Below the pieces are notes generated by a model. It was not told where the DNA came from, did no database searches, and saw only the letters and a list, made by a program, of their open reading frames with translations. A stretch of DNA of 64,000 nucleotides from Flagellimonas hymeniacidonis (lineage in GTDB: Bacteria > Bacteroidota > Bacteroidia > Flavobacteriales > Flavobacteriaceae), in contig NZ_VRUR01000001.1 of the NCBI RefSeq assembly GCF_008040165.1, forward strand, positions 58,053 to 122,052, written 5' to 3'. How positions within the stretch are numbered: position 1 is the stretch's first letter; each line of letters begins with the position of its first letter. The translations under genes were made by a program, and so were the position numbers. This document shows, in pieces, positions 1-9,609 of this stretch.

Positions 1-1095
1 GAAATCAAAACAAAAGAAAATGAACAGTTGCTCACTACTTTGGTTGACAATCTTCCCATAAATGTCTTTATCAAAGACAGAGACTCTCGCAAAATACTGG
101 TAAACAAATCCGAATGTGATTATCTGGGAGCAAAATCAGAAGATTTGCTGGGTAAGACCGATTTTGACCTTTACGAAAAGGATATCGCCCAAATTTCTCG
201 AGATGAAGATTTAGAGGTCATGCGCACCCACAAACCAATGATCGGTATAGAGACCATAAACGTAAGAAAAGATGGTAGTGCCACGAACTTCTTAACCTCA
301 AAAATTCCATTGTTAGACATTAAGGGGAAGGCCTACGGTCTTATAGGCATGAGCATGGACATTACGCACATAAAACAGAAAGAGGACCAATTGCAAGACC
401 TGATCAATGTAACGGCCATACAAAATAAAAAGCTTATAAATTTCGCCCACATTGTCTCTCACAATTTAAGATCACATACTGCTAATTTTTCCATGCTATT
501 GGAGTTTCTAATAAATGAGAAAGAAGAAGAGGAGAAGAAACGTATCATGAAAATGCTATCCCACGCATCTGACAATCTTTTGGATACCTTGGAAAACCTA
601 AATGAAGTTGTAGAAATAAGTACCAATGTAAATCTGGACAAGAAATCTTTAAATCTCAACGAGTATATTCATAAAGTTCAGCAGAACCTTGCCGGTTTCT
701 TAGTTAACAACAAAGTGGAGCTCATCAATTCTGTTCCAAAAAAGCTAACAGTGTTGAGCGTTCCGGCATATTTGGAGAGTATTATCCTAAATTTGGTGAC
801 CAACGCCGTAAAATATAGCAAGCCAAAAGAAATACCTACCATTAGCTTAAGCGCCAAAAAACAGGACAAAAATGTCATTTTTAGCGTAAGTGATAAAGGT
901 ATGGGTATTGATTTGAACAGATATGGAGGCAAAATTTTTGGAATGTACAAAACCTTTCACAACAATAAGGACGCTAGAGGACTTGGCCTATACATTATAA
1001 AGAATCAGGCCGAGGCGATGGGCGGAAATATAACGGTAAGTAGTGAAGTAAATAAAGGCACAACCTTTAAGGTGTATTTTAATGAAGAAAGTTAA
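1..1095 (+). CDS. PAS-domain sensor histidine kinase, 5' end outside window
   Basis: The reading frame is open to the left edge, so this is the 3' part of a longer kinase; an internal TTG at 28 is not a convincing start. Counting from 28, a PAS domain spans about residues 2-118. The dimerisation/phosphoacceptor helix has the candidate histidine at 145 (SHNLRSH). A HATPase domain follows with N box (NLVTNAVKYS, 255-264), G1 (DKGMGID, 289-295) and G2 (RGLGLY, 317-322). No membrane segment is visible in this part. The stop overlaps the next gene (response regulator) by 14 bases, so the two are probably translated together and act as a pair. The signal sensed is unknown. Confidence 0.9.
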   Translation, partial: EIKTKENEQLLTTLVDNLPINVFIKDRDSRKILVNKSECDYLGAKSEDLLGKTDFDLYEKDIAQISRDEDLEVMRTHKPMIGIETINVRKDGSATNFLTSKIPLLDIKGKAYGLIGMSMDITHIKQKEDQLQDLINVTAIQNKKLINFAHIVSHNLRSHTANFSMLLEFLINEKEEEEKKRIMKMLSHASDNLLDTLENLNEVVEISTNVNLDKKSLNLNEYIHKVQQNLAGFLVNNKVELINSVPKKLTVLSVPAYLESIILNLVTNAVKYSKPKEIPTISLSAKKQDKNVIFSVSDKGMGIDLNRYGGKIFGMYKTFHNNKDARGLGLYIIKNQAEAMGGNITVSSEVNKGTTFKVYFNEES

Positions 1096-1495
1096 TAGCA
1101 TATATATTATCGACGATGACCCTATAACTGTTTTCGGTATTAAAAAAATGCTGAAAACCACTGCTATTTGTCCAGATATTGAAGCTTTTGAAAATGGCAA
1201 GCTAGCCTTAGATGGTTTAAGGGAAAGAATTAAAACAGGTGCTCCCATTCCGGAGGTTATTTTTTTGGACATTAATATGCCCATAATGGACGGGTGGGAA
1301 TTTTTAGAGGAAGTTGTGAATATGAATATAAAAGAAAAAATAATCATCAACGTAATAACTTCATCAATAGACCCTGCGGATTATAAGAAATGGAACCATT
1401 TTAGACTAAAGTGTTTGCATTATCTCAATTTTAAAAACAAACCGATATACAAAATCGATGACACCGATCTAAATAGAGTCAATATGGTATCTTAA
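1082..1495 (+). CDS. Single-domain response regulator (CheY-like)
   Basis: 137 residues forming one receiver domain and nothing else. The acidic pocket is D11/D12, the phosphoacceptor is D63 (FLDINMP), the switch threonine/serine is at 93-94 and the conserved lysine at 120, followed by proline. There is no DNA-binding or enzymatic output domain, so it must act by protein contact or as a phosphate relay. The start lies inside the end of the kinase gene (14-base overlap), which makes that kinase the likely partner. Confidence 0.88.
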   Translation: MKKVNSIYIIDDDPITVFGIKKMLKTTAICPDIEAFENGKLALDGLRERIKTGAPIPEVIFLDINMPIMDGWEFLEEVVNMNIKEKIIINVITSSIDPADYKKWNHFRLKCLHYLNFKNKPIYKIDDTDLNRVNMVS

Positions 1496-1565
1496 GCTTA
1501 TTATTGCCTATTTTTATCAAAGGAAAAGTATTTCCATTTTAATTTTCAACTAGTATACCAACATC

Positions 1566-3338
1566 TTGAAGTACATCGTTCTGTTTGCAATATTGACTCT
1601 TTTTCTATCCTGTGAAACCAAAACACAAGATCAGATTGCCTCATACCAAACCTATTTTGAGGTTTCCAAGGGTGAGGGCACCGCGACTTACGAGGAAACC
1701 ATTGCCTTTTATATAAAATTAGCCAAGGATTTTCCCGAAATTAATATTCAGACCATTGGTGAAACAGATAGTGGTTATCCACTACATATTGTCACTTTTA
1801 ATCCCGATGGGGATTTTAATTTTGAAAATGTAAGAAAAGAGAAGACGATTATTTTAATCAATAATGGCATACACCCTGGAGAAAGTGACGGAATTGATGC
1901 CACTATGTTATTGTATCGAGATCTTGCTACGGGAAAAATTTCACATCCTCAGAACACGGTTTTAGTTACCATTCCTATTTACAATATTGGTGGGGCTTTA
2001 TATAGAAATTCCACCACTAGGGCAAATCAGAATGGACCAACAGCCTATGGTTTTCGCGGAAATGCCTTAAACTATGATCTCAACAGGGATTTTGTTAAAA
2101 TGGACACTAAAAATGCAAGGACCTTTACTACTATTTTCCATCTGGTAAAGCCAGATATTTTCATCGACAACCACGTAAGTAATGGGGCGGATTATCAATA
2201 TACACTTACCCATCTCTTTACCCAGCATAATAAATTAGGAGGGGAATTGGGCAACTATCTGCATAAAGAACTTATGCCAAAAGTTGAGGCATCCTTAGTG
2301 GAAAACGATTGGGATATTACACCCTATGTAAATGTATATAACAGACCTCCCGAATTCGGTTTTAGCCAGTTTATAGATCATCCTAGATATTCAACCGGTT
2401 ATACCACGCTTTGGAGCACTTTGGGGCTAATGGTTGAAACACATATGCTAAAACCCTATAAAAAAAGGGTAGCAGGCACTCGCCAACTTATGCTAAGCAT
2501 GATGTCCATAGTGGAAAAAGAACACGAAACCATTAAAAAGTTACGTCAAGAAACATTGGAAAAAAACCAAAAGCTCAATAAGTACCATTTTAATTGGCAG
2601 GTGGATACTACGCAAACCTCAAAACTACAATTTAAAGGGTATGAAGCAGATATCATCGAAAGTGAGGTAACGGGACTGGGGCGACTCAAGTATGATCAAA
2701 ACAAACCTTTTACCAAGGAAACCACATACTATAATTACTATCTTCCTTTGGATACGGTTTCCGTTCCTGCCGCCTATCTTATCACACAAAGCTGGCAAAA
2801 TGTAATGGAAAGATTAGATGCAAATAATATCCATTATTTTGAAATAGAGCAGGATACTACTTTAACGGTGGAATCGTATTCCATTTTGAATTATGAAACA
2901 AGGAAAGATCCTTATGAAGGGCACTATCCCCATTTTAATACTGAGGTAAATAAAAGCTTGCAAAAAGTAAGTTTTAGAGCAGGTGATCTTGTAGTGCCTA
3001 CAGCACAATTGGGTATTAGATATTTAATGGAAGCTTTGGAACCCCAAGGAGCAGATTCTTTTTTTAATTGGAATTTCTTCGATACCGTATTGCAACAAAA
3101 AGAAGGGTTTTCACCATATGTTTTTGAAGATGTGGCGTTGGATATGCTTAAGAAAGATTCAGTTCTCAGGACAAATTTCTTGATGAAAAAGGAATTGGAT
3201 GATGATTTTTCACAAGACTGGTATGCTCAATTGGATTGGATTTACCAACGCTCGAAACATAGAGAAAAGCCTTATTTACGATATCCCATTTATCGTATCG
3301 CCAAGAACAGCAAAGCTGCTACTATTTTGTCCAAGTAG
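1566..3338 (+). CDS. M14 family zinc carboxypeptidase-like lipoprotein
   Basis: 590 residues. A short signal peptide ends in a lipobox (LFLSC, Cys16), so it is probably an outer-membrane or surface lipoprotein. The M14 zinc site is visible as HPGE (H103, E106) and a later histidine (H203, in FIDNH); the catalytic glutamate is probably E291 (VETHM). The region after about residue 310 is an extension without motifs I can name. The start is TTG, chosen because the signal peptide begins there and no ATG precedes it. It should trim peptides outside the cytoplasm; the substrate is unknown. Its 3' end overlaps the convergent nudix gene by 17 bases. Confidence 0.85.
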   Translation: MKYIVLFAILTLFLSCETKTQDQIASYQTYFEVSKGEGTATYEETIAFYIKLAKDFPEINIQTIGETDSGYPLHIVTFNPDGDFNFENVRKEKTIILINNGIHPGESDGIDATMLLYRDLATGKISHPQNTVLVTIPIYNIGGALYRNSTTRANQNGPTAYGFRGNALNYDLNRDFVKMDTKNARTFTTIFHLVKPDIFIDNHVSNGADYQYTLTHLFTQHNKLGGELGNYLHKELMPKVEASLVENDWDITPYVNVYNRPPEFGFSQFIDHPRYSTGYTTLWSTLGLMVETHMLKPYKKRVAGTRQLMLSMMSIVEKEHETIKKLRQETLEKNQKLNKYHFNWQVDTTQTSKLQFKGYEADIIESEVTGLGRLKYDQNKPFTKETTYYNYYLPLDTVSVPAAYLITQSWQNVMERLDANNIHYFEIEQDTTLTVESYSILNYETRKDPYEGHYPHFNTEVNKSLQKVSFRAGDLVVPTAQLGIRYLMEALEPQGADSFFNWNFFDTVLQQKEGFSPYVFEDVALDMLKKDSVLRTNFLMKKELDDDFSQDWYAQLDWIYQRSKHREKPYLRYPIYRIAKNSKAATILSK

Positions 3339-3930
3339 TTGGCCATTCTTCAAAAAGAATTTTTATGTTATGGTAAGAGTTTTCTAAAGCTTTTCTCACT
3401 TTTTTGGGACTCTTCCATTTTACTTTTTCAATACCTTCCTCTTTTTGTCCAACCAACTCTCCTTTATAATCGGTAGACATGGCAAACCAATGCACTTGTT
3501 TTAATCTGTACTCTCCGTTTCTTTTAAAAACATGGTAAGTAGTTCTAAGAAACTTATCGATTTTAAGGCGTTTCACTCCCGTTTCTTCCTCCACTTCGCG
3601 CATAGCGGCCTTTTCAATGGACTCTCCTTTATCCACCTTTCCCTTGGGCAAATCCCACTTGTTGTTTCTATAAATAAATAGGATTTTACCCTTTTTATTT
3701 GTTACAAACCCACCACCAGCTACCACTACTGGGATTTTATGCATAAAAACATCAAGGATTTTTTCTTCATCTGGGTGATAAATATAGGCGGCGTTCAATC
3801 TTCCTTTGGCCAACGAATCTATCGCCATTAAAATTGAATCACCATCCAACGAAAAAAGATTTCCATTGGAATTATCCTGGCGCTCATTTGTTAAAATCAG
3901 TGGGGACTCATTAACAAAAACTTTATACAT
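3322..3930 (-). CDS. NUDIX hydrolase
   Basis: 202 residues from the ATG at 3930; a GTG nine codons upstream (3957) is possible but would place the start inside pyrE. The Nudix box is complete at about residues 97-119 (G...GE...REVEEETG), so it should hydrolyse a nucleoside-diphosphate-linked substrate with divalent metal. The N-terminal 65 residues are a lineage-specific extension. It is transcribed away from pyrE, with only seven bases between the two start codons, an arrangement familiar in flavobacteria. Confidence 0.88.
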   Translation of the reverse strand: MYKVFVNESPLILTNERQDNSNGNLFSLDGDSILMAIDSLAKGRLNAAYIYHPDEEKILDVFMHKIPVVVAGGGFVTNKKGKILFIYRNNKWDLPKGKVDKGESIEKAAMREVEEETGVKRLKIDKFLRTTYHVFKRNGEYRLKQVHWFAMSTDYKGELVGQKEEGIEKVKWKSPKKVRKALENSYHNIKILFEEWPTTWTK

Positions 3931-3933
3931 TTG
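3926..3933 (+). promoter_or_regulatory. -7 promoter box for pyrE
   Basis: TACATTTG fits the Bacteroidota -7 consensus TAnnTTTG exactly. The G lies only four bases before the pyrE ATG at 3938, so transcription would begin at or almost at the start codon. The box also overlaps the start codon of the divergent nudix gene. No good -33 TTG box is visible at the usual distance. Confidence 0.5.
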
Positions 3934-3937
3934 CGCA

Positions 3938-4576
3938 ATGGTTTTAGACAAGGACACTGCTAAAAAAACAGCCGAACTTCTGTTACAAATTAATGCAATT
4001 AAGTTGGAACCAGAAAATCCATTTACATGGGCTTCTGGTTGGAAATCTCCTATCTACTGTGATAACCGTATCATGCTTTCTTATCCAGAAATTCGAAATT
4101 TTGTGAAAGAAGAAATGGCCAAGCAAGTAGAAAAGCTTTATGGAAAACCAGATGTCATTGCGGGTGTGGCGACTGGTGCAATAGGTATAGGTATTATGGT
4201 GGCCGAAGTACTTGGGCTTCCATTTATATATGTGAGACCTGAGCCCAAATCGCATGGAAGGCAAAATCAAATCGAAGGTTATCTGGAATCAGGCCAAAAT
4301 GTAGTTGTAATAGAAGACCTAATAAGCACTGGAAAAAGTAGCTTAAATGCTGTTAAAGCTTTACGGTCGCAACAAGCAAACGTTATGGGGATGGTAGCCA
4401 TCTTCACCTATGGTTTTTCCGTGGCGACTACCAATTTTGAAGAGGACAACGTTGCGCTTAATACATTATCAGATTATGACCATTTAGTTGAGCAAGCCTC
4501 TGAAACCAATTATATAAAAGAATCCCAATTACAAACCCTGTTGCAGTGGAAATCAAATCCACAACAATGGAAATAA
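3938..4576 (+). CDS. pyrE: Orotate phosphoribosyltransferase
   Basis: 212 residues. Transfers the phosphoribosyl group of PRPP to orotate to make OMP in pyrimidine synthesis. The PRPP-binding signature VVVIEDLISTGKSS lies at 122-135 and the family motif around WASGWKSPIYCDNR at 31-44. An upstream in-frame extension to 3806 is open but would run through the nudix gene; the ATG at 3938 gives normal family length. The SRPBCC gene follows after 10 bases, so the two are likely co-transcribed. Confidence 0.95.
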   Translation: MVLDKDTAKKTAELLLQINAIKLEPENPFTWASGWKSPIYCDNRIMLSYPEIRNFVKEEMAKQVEKLYGKPDVIAGVATGAIGIGIMVAEVLGLPFIYVRPEPKSHGRQNQIEGYLESGQNVVVIEDLISTGKSSLNAVKALRSQQANVMGMVAIFTYGFSVATTNFEEDNVALNTLSDYDHLVEQASETNYIKESQLQTLLQWKSNPQQWK

Positions 4577-4586
4577 ATATAGTAAG

Positions 4587-4982
4587 ATGCATATAGAAGT
4601 CCCTAAAAAGAAAGTTGCCAAAAGCAGTAAAGAAGTATTTGAGTTTTTAACTGACATTAAAAATTTTGAAACCTTGATGCCTGACAACATTGACAAATTT
4701 GAAGTTTTGGACGAAAAAACCTTCAAATTTGCGCTAAAGGGAATGCCCGAAATTATTTTAAGGTTAAAAGAACAGTTTCCGCATGAGAAGGTGGTGCTAG
4801 GTGCGGCAAGTGATAAGTTGCCTTTTACCCTAACAGGAAATATAGCATCTTTAGGAGATAATGAAAGTGAGGTGGCGCTTAGTTTTGAAGGAGAGTTTAA
4901 TGCCATGATGGCCATGATGATCAAAACACCCATCACTAATTTTATGGAAACTCTATCCACCAATATGGATAAAATAAGTTAA
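4587..4982 (+). CDS. SRPBCC-fold (START/Bet v1-like) protein
   Basis: 131 residues. The pattern of an N-terminal strand, KSSKEVFEFLTDIKNFETLMP and a long C-terminal helix fits the SRPBCC hydrophobic-ligand-binding fold, common beside pyrE in flavobacteria. There are no catalytic residues I can assign and no signal peptide, so it is cytoplasmic. Ligand and role are unknown. Its stop codon interlocks with the stop of the convergent biotin ligase gene through a shared TTAA. Confidence 0.7.
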   Translation: MHIEVPKKKVAKSSKEVFEFLTDIKNFETLMPDNIDKFEVLDEKTFKFALKGMPEIILRLKEQFPHEKVVLGAASDKLPFTLTGNIASLGDNESEVALSFEGEFNAMMAMMIKTPITNFMETLSTNMDKIS

Positions 4983-5722
4983 TATAACAACTTTACCTCC
5001 TTAAGCCCATATTCCTTAAATACGTTATCCTCAAGTTCCAAAACCAACTTGCCATCAGAAGAGACTCCTCGGATGAAGCCCATAAAAACTTCGTCATCAA
5101 CATTTTTGAAAGTAGAAGGTTTATCTTTTCTGAACAATACTTTTTCGTATGCTGGTAACATTTGAGGAACTGATTTCCCTTCAATTCCTATGAAGTAATG
5201 CCTCAGTTTTTCCAATAATCTAGTCAATAGTTCGTCAAGATCAAAGTATTGGGCAGTCAATAATTTCAAGGAACTCACTTTTTCAAGGTTTTTAAAGGAA
5301 ATCTGGTTTACATTAAGACCAATACCAATGATTGAATGCTGAATTATTTTCCCCTTTAAAACGTTTTCAATTAAAATTCCACAAATTTTAGTTGAACCTG
5401 ACATTATGTCGTTGGGCCATTTTACTCTTAAATCCGGTATGGATAGTTCCTTAAGAACTGCATAAACCGCCAAGGAGATACATGTGTTAAGGTTGAATTG
5501 CTGAACGACCTGAAGTGACTCAAAATTCTTTAAAACACTAAAAGTCAGGTTTTTACCATTCTCGGTCACCCATTCAGCACCCATTTGCCCCCGCCCTTTA
5601 AGCTGCTTCGCTGTAACCACAACAGTATAGTCCGCAAGCGTTTTGGAGCGCAGCAAATTCTTTAAATACAGATTTGTTGAGTCCGTGGCATCAAGTTTGA
5701 TTATTGGTGATTGTTCTCTCAA
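4979..5722 (-). CDS. birA: Biotin--[acetyl-CoA-carboxylase] ligase, catalytic-only type
   Basis: 247 residues. Activates biotin with ATP and joins it to the carrier lysine of biotin enzymes. The biotinyl-AMP loop is GRGQMG (43-48) and the KWPND motif is at 101-105, followed by the GIGLNVN strand. There is no N-terminal helix-turn-helix, so it is a plain ligase rather than a repressor. The start is TTG at 5722; no ATG occurs before the conserved DSTN region. Convergent with the SRPBCC gene and divergent from rsfS. Confidence 0.9.
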   Translation of the reverse strand: MREQSPIIKLDATDSTNLYLKNLLRSKTLADYTVVVTAKQLKGRGQMGAEWVTENGKNLTFSVLKNFESLQVVQQFNLNTCISLAVYAVLKELSIPDLRVKWPNDIMSGSTKICGILIENVLKGKIIQHSIIGIGLNVNQISFKNLEKVSSLKLLTAQYFDLDELLTRLLEKLRHYFIGIEGKSVPQMLPAYEKVLFRKDKPSTFKNVDDEVFMGFIRGVSSDGKLVLELEDNVFKEYGLKEVKLLY

Positions 5723-5776
5723 TGTGGTGCGTCCAATGATATGTTAAAATCTAGGGCTAAGAAAACAAAAAAAATA

Positions 5777-5784
5777 TAACTTTG
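5777..5784 (+). promoter_or_regulatory. -7 promoter box for rsfS-ftsH
   Basis: TAACTTTG matches TAnnTTTG exactly and lies 19 bases before the rsfS ATG at 5804. It follows an A-rich tract in the gap divergent from birA. No TTG box at 19-21 bases upstream is evident. Confidence 0.55.
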
Positions 5785-5803
5785 TAGAAATTAAAATTTT
5801 TGA

Positions 5804-6181
5804 ATGCAGAAAACAAAAGCTAGCGCAGATGAACTGATTGCCTTAATTTTACATGGAATAGAAGACGTAAAAGGAGTAGATATAAATCTGCTCGATCTTA
5901 GGGAAATTGAAAATACGGTTTGCGACTACTTTATCATCTGCAATGGTACTTCCAATACGCATGTAAATGCAATTGTTTCATCAATCCAAAAAACAGTCAG
6001 TAAAGCCATACAAGATAAACCATGGCACGTTGAAGGTTCTGAAAATGCAGAATGGATTTTGATGGATTATGTTAACGTGGTAGTGCATGTATTTCAAAAA
6101 CACATTAGGGAATTCTACGACATAGAAGGACTTTGGGGAGATGCCAAGGTCACCATGGTGGAGAGCAGCTACAATTCTTAA
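5804..6181 (+). CDS. rsfS: Ribosome silencing factor RsfS (YbeB/Iojap)
   Basis: 125 residues, whole-length match to the RsfS family by the conserved core IENTVCDYFIICNGTS, then DKPWHVEG and the region WILMDYVNVVVHVF. RsfS binds ribosomal protein L14 on the large subunit and blocks subunit joining when nutrients are short. It is first in an apparent operon: ftsH starts four bases after its stop. Confidence 0.95.
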   Translation: MQKTKASADELIALILHGIEDVKGVDINLLDLREIENTVCDYFIICNGTSNTHVNAIVSSIQKTVSKAIQDKPWHVEGSENAEWILMDYVNVVVHVFQKHIREFYDIEGLWGDAKVTMVESSYNS

Positions 6182-6185
6182 AAAA

Positions 6186-8138
6186 ATGGCAAAAGACAAC
6201 AATTCTAGTACCCCTAAGAAACCTCGTTTTAGTTCCTGGTGGATTTACGGTGTGGTAATCGCACTTATTATCGGTTTTCAATTCTTTGGAGGAAATAGTT
6301 TTTCCAGCACTGAAAAGACCACTACCTCTGAGCTACAAGAATATTTGCGAAACGGGGACATTTCAGAAATTCTTATTATCACAAATGCGAGACAAGCTAA
6401 GGTTTTCTTGACCGAAGAAGCGCTTCAAAAAGACGTGCATAAAAATGTATCGGAAAAGCCTTTTAATTTTTCGGCAGGAAAAATTCCGCAATATATATTG
6501 GATTATGGGGATCTTCAAAATTTTGAAGATGAAATAAAGAGCATTAAAAAGGAAAACAACCTAGATACCATTGTTGATTTTGATACAGAATCCAATGTTT
6601 TAGGTGAACTATTGCTCTCCTTACTCCCATTTGCATTGATTATTGGTATATGGATATACCTGATGCGAAGAATGTCAGGCGGAGGCGGAGGCGGAGCTGG
6701 AGGACAGATTTTCAATATTGGAAAGTCAAAAGCAAAACTCTTTGATGAAAAAACGGATACCAGAACATCTTTTAAAGATGTTGCAGGGCTCGAAGGCGCC
6801 AAAGAAGAAGTTCAAGAAATAGTTGAGTTCCTTAAGAACCCAGATAAATATACCTCCCTAGGTGGTAAAATCCCTAAAGGAGCGCTTCTAGTAGGCCCTC
6901 CAGGAACAGGTAAAACCCTTTTGGCCAAAGCAGTTGCCGGTGAAGCCAAAGTTCCTTTCTTTTCATTGTCGGGTTCAGATTTTGTGGAGATGTTTGTAGG
7001 TGTTGGGGCTTCAAGGGTACGTGACCTTTTTAAGCAAGCAAAAGACAAATCTCCTGCAATAATCTTTATAGATGAAATCGATGCGATAGGTCGAGCAAGA
7101 GGGAAAAATAATTTCACAGGTTCCAATGATGAACGTGAAAACACCTTGAATCAACTACTTACAGAAATGGACGGTTTTGGCACAAATACTAATGTTATTG
7201 TATTAGCTGCCACCAACCGTGCAGATGTATTGGACAAGGCATTGATGCGGGCAGGTCGTTTTGACCGTCAAATTTATGTTGACCTTCCAGACATAAGAGA
7301 ACGAAAAGAAATCTTTGAGGTTCACCTCCGTCCTATTAAAACTGCAGAAACACTCGATTTAGATTTTCTCGCCAAGCAAACTCCTGGTTTCTCAGGAGCG
7401 GATATTGCCAATGTTTGTAACGAAGCTGCCTTAATAGCTGCCCGTAAAGAAAAGAAAGCAGTAAACAAACAAGATTTCTTGGATGCTGTTGATAGAATTG
7501 TAGGTGGTCTTGAAAAGAAAAACAAAATTATAACCGTAGAGGAGAAAAAAACCATAGCATATCATGAAGCCGGCCACGCAACGGTTAGCTGGATGCTAGA
7601 GCATGCCGCACCTTTGGTAAAGGTTACCATTGTACCAAGGGGGCAATCTTTGGGTGCTGCTTGGTATTTACCAGAAGAACGCCTAATTGTACGTCCAGAA
7701 CAAATGTTGGATGAGATGTGCGCCACTATGGGCGGTAGAGCTGCAGAACGGGTGATATTTGATAAAATTTCTACAGGTGCTTTAAGCGATTTGGAAAAAG
7801 TGACCAAGCAGGCAAGGGCCATGGTGACCATTTACGGACTTAATGAAGAACTCGGAAATATCACATATTATGATTCATCGGGCAATAACGAATATGGTTT
7901 TACCAAGCCATATAGTGAGGAAACAGCTCAAAAAATAGATGAAGAAATATCAAAAATCATAGAAGAACAATATCAGCGTGCTATACAACTTTTAGCCGAT
8001 AATAAGGATAAACTTACAGAGCTTGCGGATAGGCTTTTAGAAAAAGAGGTTATCTTTAAAGATGATTTACAAAAGATTTTTGGAAAAAGACCGTTCGAAA
8101 AAGAAGAATTGGAAGCTGAGACTGAGCCGGCAGAATAA
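6186..8138 (+). CDS. ftsH: ATP-dependent zinc metalloprotease FtsH
   Basis: 650 residues from the ATG at 6186; an upstream frame to 6141 overlaps rsfS and is rejected. Membrane segments lie at about 18-35 and 140-161, with a periplasmic loop between and a Gly-rich stretch at 165-173. The AAA+ module has Walker A GPPGTGKT (237-244), Walker B IIFIDEID (292-299) and the second region of homology near 343-361. The zinc site is HEAGH (460-464). It unfolds and degrades membrane and unstable cytoplasmic proteins. Confidence 0.97.
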   Translation: MAKDNNSSTPKKPRFSSWWIYGVVIALIIGFQFFGGNSFSSTEKTTTSELQEYLRNGDISEILIITNARQAKVFLTEEALQKDVHKNVSEKPFNFSAGKIPQYILDYGDLQNFEDEIKSIKKENNLDTIVDFDTESNVLGELLLSLLPFALIIGIWIYLMRRMSGGGGGGAGGQIFNIGKSKAKLFDEKTDTRTSFKDVAGLEGAKEEVQEIVEFLKNPDKYTSLGGKIPKGALLVGPPGTGKTLLAKAVAGEAKVPFFSLSGSDFVEMFVGVGASRVRDLFKQAKDKSPAIIFIDEIDAIGRARGKNNFTGSNDERENTLNQLLTEMDGFGTNTNVIVLAATNRADVLDKALMRAGRFDRQIYVDLPDIRERKEIFEVHLRPIKTAETLDLDFLAKQTPGFSGADIANVCNEAALIAARKEKKAVNKQDFLDAVDRIVGGLEKKNKIITVEEKKTIAYHEAGHATVSWMLEHAAPLVKVTIVPRGQSLGAAWYLPEERLIVRPEQMLDEMCATMGGRAAERVIFDKISTGALSDLEKVTKQARAMVTIYGLNEELGNITYYDSSGNNEYGFTKPYSEETAQKIDEEISKIIEEQYQRAIQLLADNKDKLTELADRLLEKEVIFKDDLQKIFGKRPFEKEELEAETEPAE

Positions 8139-8192
8139 ATTGGTTTTTAATTCATATTATTTTAGATTGACTAATTGTTCTTGATACCATAA

Positions 8193-8801
8193 ATGGGAAT
8201 TTTTGACAAGCTTTTTGGTGGTGGCAAAAAGGTTTCCAAGGAAACTGTGGAAACCCGTGGCGATCATATGCCTGATTTAAAAATACCTGTGGATGAGAAA
8301 TTCACCATTTACTTCAAAAAAAATGGAGGCAAGTTCATTTATTGTGAAGATGATTCCGAAGTATCCGATGCCCTACACAGCATAATTTCTGAAAATGATT
8401 GGCAAAGCCATCTATTCTATACCCTTGATCAACGATTGCAGAGTCGATTTTCATCAGAAAAAATTGATTTCACCGGAAATCGCAAGGAAAGTGACATTTT
8501 CTTTACCACCTGCGAGCACTTAATAGCTCATAATGGTTCAATTTTGGTCTGTTCTAACCAAATCAAAGAAAAAAAACTGGACGAACTTCCTTCTAATTTA
8601 ATTGTATTTGCAACCACAAGCCAATTGGTAGACTCAATTAGCGAAGCACTTAAGGTGATAAAAGAAAAGTACAGAAAAAATATCCCCAATAATATTACCA
8701 CCTTAAAGCACTTTCAACCCACTCCAGAAAACAAAAATGATTTCTTATCCTACGGAAGTGCTTCAAAAAATGTATATCTTTTACTGCTAGAAGACTACTA
8801 A
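8193..8801 (+). CDS. LUD domain protein (LutC/YkgG-like)
   Basis: 202 residues. The N-terminus (MGIFDKLFGGGKK) is short and basic; the rest, about 60-200, resembles the LUD domain of LutC-type lactate-utilisation proteins, including the strand-rich HNGSILVCSNQ and NLIVFATTSQLVDS segments. No lutA or lutB lies nearby, so a lactate role is not supported by context. It sits between ftsH and cdsA, with cdsA starting four bases after its stop, as in many flavobacteria; its function there is not known to me. Confidence 0.75.
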   Translation: MGIFDKLFGGGKKVSKETVETRGDHMPDLKIPVDEKFTIYFKKNGGKFIYCEDDSEVSDALHSIISENDWQSHLFYTLDQRLQSRFSSEKIDFTGNRKESDIFFTTCEHLIAHNGSILVCSNQIKEKKLDELPSNLIVFATTSQLVDSISEALKVIKEKYRKNIPNNITTLKHFQPTPENKNDFLSYGSASKNVYLLLLEDY

Positions 8802-8805
8802 CCTC

Positions 8806-9609
8806 ATGAAAGAAATTCTAAGGCGCTCTATTACAGGGGTAATCTATGTTGTACTCCTGTTGGGTTCCGTGTTTTTGAGTTCAGATGCCTTTGATTTTCT
8901 CTTTATGGCATTTGGGCTTGCCTGCCTATATGAGTTTAAAAGAATAGTCCGTCTAAAAACCTATTATATTTACATTGCCTATCTGGGCCTGTGGTGGGTT
9001 TTTATTTATCTCACCAACGACATAAGATTGATTACGGTTTTAATGTTGCTTACCATTACCGTAGACCTCGCACTTTTGGTGTTTCTCTTTTCCAAAAAAG
9101 CAAAGCACTTTAATGATCTTCAAAAATTCATTATTGCTGTATTTTATATTGGAGGTGGCTGTATGTTCTTGACCATGATTCCTTACAAACAGAATAATTT
9201 TGCCAAATTTCTTATCATGGGCATTTTTATTTTAATATGGGTCAATGATACATTTGCTTATTTGGTAGGGCGGTCAATTGGGCGTACCAAACTTTTTCCA
9301 GCAGTTTCTCCTAAAAAAACAGTTGAAGGTTCTTTTGGAGGTCTTATTTTTGCATTGGTAGCGGCATTTGTTTTATCAAAGTACGAAACTAGTTTATCGC
9401 TCATGCAATGGATGATTCTTGCCACTGTAATTGTAATTGCAGGTAGTCTTGGTGATTTGCTGGAATCAAAATTTAAACGGGTAGCCGATGTAAAGGACAG
9501 CGGTGCAATTTTGCCCGGGCATGGCGGTGTTTGGGATAGATTGGATAGTTTGGTTTTTGCAGCTCCATTTGCATATTTAGTACTTAATTTATTTTCTTAT
9601 GTTTCATAA
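8806..9609 (+). CDS. cdsA: Phosphatidate cytidylyltransferase
   Basis: 267 residues with about seven or eight hydrophobic segments. It makes CDP-diacylglycerol from phosphatidic acid and CTP in the inner membrane. The C-terminal signature is clear: GDLLESKFKR, then KDSGAILPGHGGVWDRLDS at about 228-248. The next gene, psd, begins 11 bases before its stop, so synthesis of phospholipid head groups is translationally coupled here. Confidence 0.94.
   Translation: MKEILRRSITGVIYVVLLLGSVFLSSDAFDFLFMAFGLACLYEFKRIVRLKTYYIYIAYLGLWWVFIYLTNDIRLITVLMLLTITVDLALLVFLFSKKAKHFNDLQKFIIAVFYIGGGCMFLTMIPYKQNNFAKFLIMGIFILIWVNDTFAYLVGRSIGRTKLFPAVSPKKTVEGSFGGLIFALVAAFVLSKYETSLSLMQWMILATVIVIAGSLGDLLESKFKRVADVKDSGAILPGHGGVWDRLDSLVFAAPFAYLVLNLFSYVS

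Noticed and set aside
988..1350. Minus-strand 120-residue frame over the kinase/regulator junction
   Set aside because: Both plus-strand genes have complete catalytic motifs here; the minus frame has none.
3806..3937. N-terminal extension of pyrE
   Set aside because: It would add 44 residues not found in the family and run through the nudix gene; the promoter box at 3926 lies after it.
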